Source: Natronospirillum operosum (GTDB taxonomy: Bacteria; Pseudomonadota; Gammaproteobacteria; Pseudomonadales; Natronospirillaceae). From it: a stretch of 64,000 nucleotides of DNA. Where the stretch lies: assembly GCF_004768465.1 (NCBI RefSeq), contig NZ_SRMF01000006.1, forward strand, positions 122,310 through 186,309, in the 5' to 3' direction. A program made the translations under genes and the position numbers. Position 1 is the stretch's first letter; every line of letters starts with the position of its first letter. The notes beneath the pieces were generated by a model. That model saw only the letters and a list, made by a program, of their open reading frames with translations. It searched no databases and had not been told where the DNA came from. Shown here piece after piece: positions 62,825 to 64,000 of this stretch.

Positions 62825-63373
62825 TCAGAGGACGCGCTTCAAGGTCTGGTCGACCATCTGAATGGCGCGTTCGGTGGGGAAGTCCGAATTCTGGATCTTG
62901 AAGAGTAGCCCGTTGACCAGACCCAGATAGCCCTCTGCACGCAGAGGGTCACCCCCCAGCGCCTCCTCAATAAGAGCCTCGACCTGCCGATACCGATAAT
63001 GGCGGAATAGCGATTGCTGGCCCCAGTGGCCCGGCAGAAACAGCAGGGACATCTGACTGCGCCGTTCCAGCCAGAACCGTGCATAGGCCATAAGGATAGC
63101 CTGCGGCTCCGAGCTGCTCAGGCGCACTCGGTCCAATGCTTCGATCAGTTCGCCCAGCGGTACTTCTACCAGTGCATCAAGGATGTCCTCCTTGTTGGTA
63201 AAGTAGTAGTAGATGGACGGGGGGGCACAGGGTATCAGGCTGGCGATTTTCCGTATGGATACGCCCCGGGCCCCGTGCTCCTGCAACAAGTGGGAGGCGG
63301 TTTCCAGAATCTGTTGCCGCGAGATCCTTGCTCGACGCCTCTCCGGGCCAGATTGATTCATAGTTGTTGTCAT
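62825..63373 (-). CDS. TetR/AcrR-family regulator
   Basis: The 182-residue repressor has an N-terminal helix-turn-helix (ILETASHLLQEHGARGVSIRKIASLIPCAPPSIYYYFTNKEDILDAL) with the standard YYYF. The C-terminal ligand domain (LVNGLLFKIQNSDFPTERAIQMVDQTLK) resembles regulators of fatty-acid or envelope genes. It is convergent with plsC (25 bases between stops). Its effector and targets are not visible. No clear operator palindrome was found in its 231-base upstream gap. Confidence 0.9.
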   Translation of the reverse strand: MTTTMNQSGPERRRARISRQQILETASHLLQEHGARGVSIRKIASLIPCAPPSIYYYFTNKEDILDALVEVPLGELIEALDRVRLSSSEPQAILMAYARFWLERRSQMSLLFLPGHWGQQSLFRHYRYRQVEALIEEALGGDPLRAEGYLGLVNGLLFKIQNSDFPTERAIQMVDQTLKRVL

Positions 63374-63604
63374 CCGCTTACATTCAGGGAATGGCTCAGT
63401 GGCGTGTCATTGTACAGACTATATTACACCGACCACTGTAAAAATATGGGGAGAACAGTGTTCTAATTCGCAAAATAGTGTGATTTTTTTGCCAGATTTG
63501 TGACTGCAACCCTTTTGATCAGCGTCAGAGACCCGATTATCTCTGGAGAGGGCTACGGAAGCTTTGCTAGAATCGACCTGTAACAAGCAAGTAAAGGAAC
63601 TCTG

Positions 63605-63970
63605 ATGGCCCGTATATTGGTGGTTGAAGACTCTCCCAGTACGCTGGAGACGTTTCGCAAGGCCCTGGAAAATGCAGGTCATTCGGTCCTGAAAGCAGTA
63701 GACGGCAACGAGGCCATCAATGTCGCCCGGGCAGAGCAGCCTGATGTGATCCTTATGGACATCGTGATGCCGGAGATGAATGGTTTTCAGGCGACGCGCC
63801 GACTGACCAGCGATGTGGAAACATCGCATATACCGGTGGTCATGGTCACCACCAAGGACCAGGAGACAGACCGCGTCTGGGGCAAGCGGCAGGGTGCCGT
63901 GGGTTATCTCACCAAGCCGGTTTCGTCGGTCCTGAAGTATCCGCTTTCTCACGCAACCATCATTTCTTGA
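63605..63970 (+). CDS. Single-domain response regulator (PilH/CheY-like)
   Basis: The 121-residue receiver has the acidic pocket VVEDSP, the phospho-acceptor Asp53 in VILMDIVMPEMNG, the Thr in MVTTKD and the Lys in YLTKPVSS. The VTTKDQETDRVWGKRQGA stretch matches the PilH/PilG group of type IV pilus regulators. The last 15 residues (SSVLKYPLSHATIIS) do not look like the usual amphipathic final helix. The length is normal, so either this helix has diverged or a small frameshift has changed the end. The gene has a weak upstream TAGAAT (63568-63573) as a possible -10. It ends 30 bases before the window edge. Confidence 0.85.
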   Translation: MARILVVEDSPSTLETFRKALENAGHSVLKAVDGNEAINVARAEQPDVILMDIVMPEMNGFQATRRLTSDVETSHIPVVMVTTKDQETDRVWGKRQGAVGYLTKPVSSVLKYPLSHATIIS

Positions 63971-64000
63971 CGCTCCAGCATCAACCGGATTGGGCGGATA

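Overview
The window reads as a chromosomal segment of a GC-rich, free-living Gram-negative bacterium, most likely a marine-type gammaproteobacterium. The evidence is a PilH-like response regulator, a PlsC acyltransferase, a RutR-like regulator, a DUF294/exonuclease pair and dense overlapping operons. No rRNA, tRNA, CRISPR array or complete insertion sequence is recognisable. Species cannot be set from the sequence alone.

Bases 1-8762 (+) hold a surface-protein and Ser/Thr-phosphorylation locus. It begins with the 3' end of a large beta-rich exported protein, then a small exported coiled-coil protein, a class III cyclase fused to an FHA domain, a PP2C phosphatase, and a giant membrane Ser/Thr kinase. 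The kinase carries a tandem array of acidic Thr repeats and ends in an FGE-sulfatase domain, which is cut by an in-frame TAA.

Bases 8790-44986 form a large purine-catabolic island. Two NMT1/THI5-type ABC importers and one Dpp/Opp-type importer bring in substrates. Guanine deaminase, xanthine dehydrogenase (XdhABC) and two 8-oxoguanine-deaminase-like enzymes converge on urate. Membrane urate oxidase (PuuD), HIU hydrolase and OHCU decarboxylase give allantoin. A racemase, allantoinase (PuuE), allantoate amidohydrolase and a ureidoglycine aminotransferase carry it on, and a gamma-GT-like oxamate hydrolase plus an amidase may end the route. Two isopenicillin-N-synthase-like 2OG oxygenases have no obvious step. 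A RutR-like TetR regulator lies in the island, and near-palindromic boxes resembling the known RutR site sit before several of these operons. A GntR regulator appears to have its own TTGTATTCAA-like sites in an AT-rich divergent promoter region.

Bases 44979-51153 (-) are a six-gene signalling operon: GGDEF-EAL protein, HATPase-like protein, STAS protein, methyltransferase, SpoIIE phosphatase and PilZ protein. It looks like a partner-switching module joined to c-di-GMP.

Bases 51396-56526 hold an LtaS-like membrane sulfatase, a CDP-alcohol phosphatidyltransferase, a cNMP/CBS/DUF294 protein and a DEDD exonuclease. Bases 56657-61811 hold an unusual cluster: an MDR dehydrogenase, a QueD/PTPS-like protein lacking the usual Cys and one Zn-ligand His, a GT4 glycosyltransferase, a methyltransferase, a flippase-like membrane protein and a convergent RibD-like reductase. 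This is the best candidate for an undescribed pathway, perhaps for a modified pterin. The window ends with PlsC, a TetR regulator and a response regulator.
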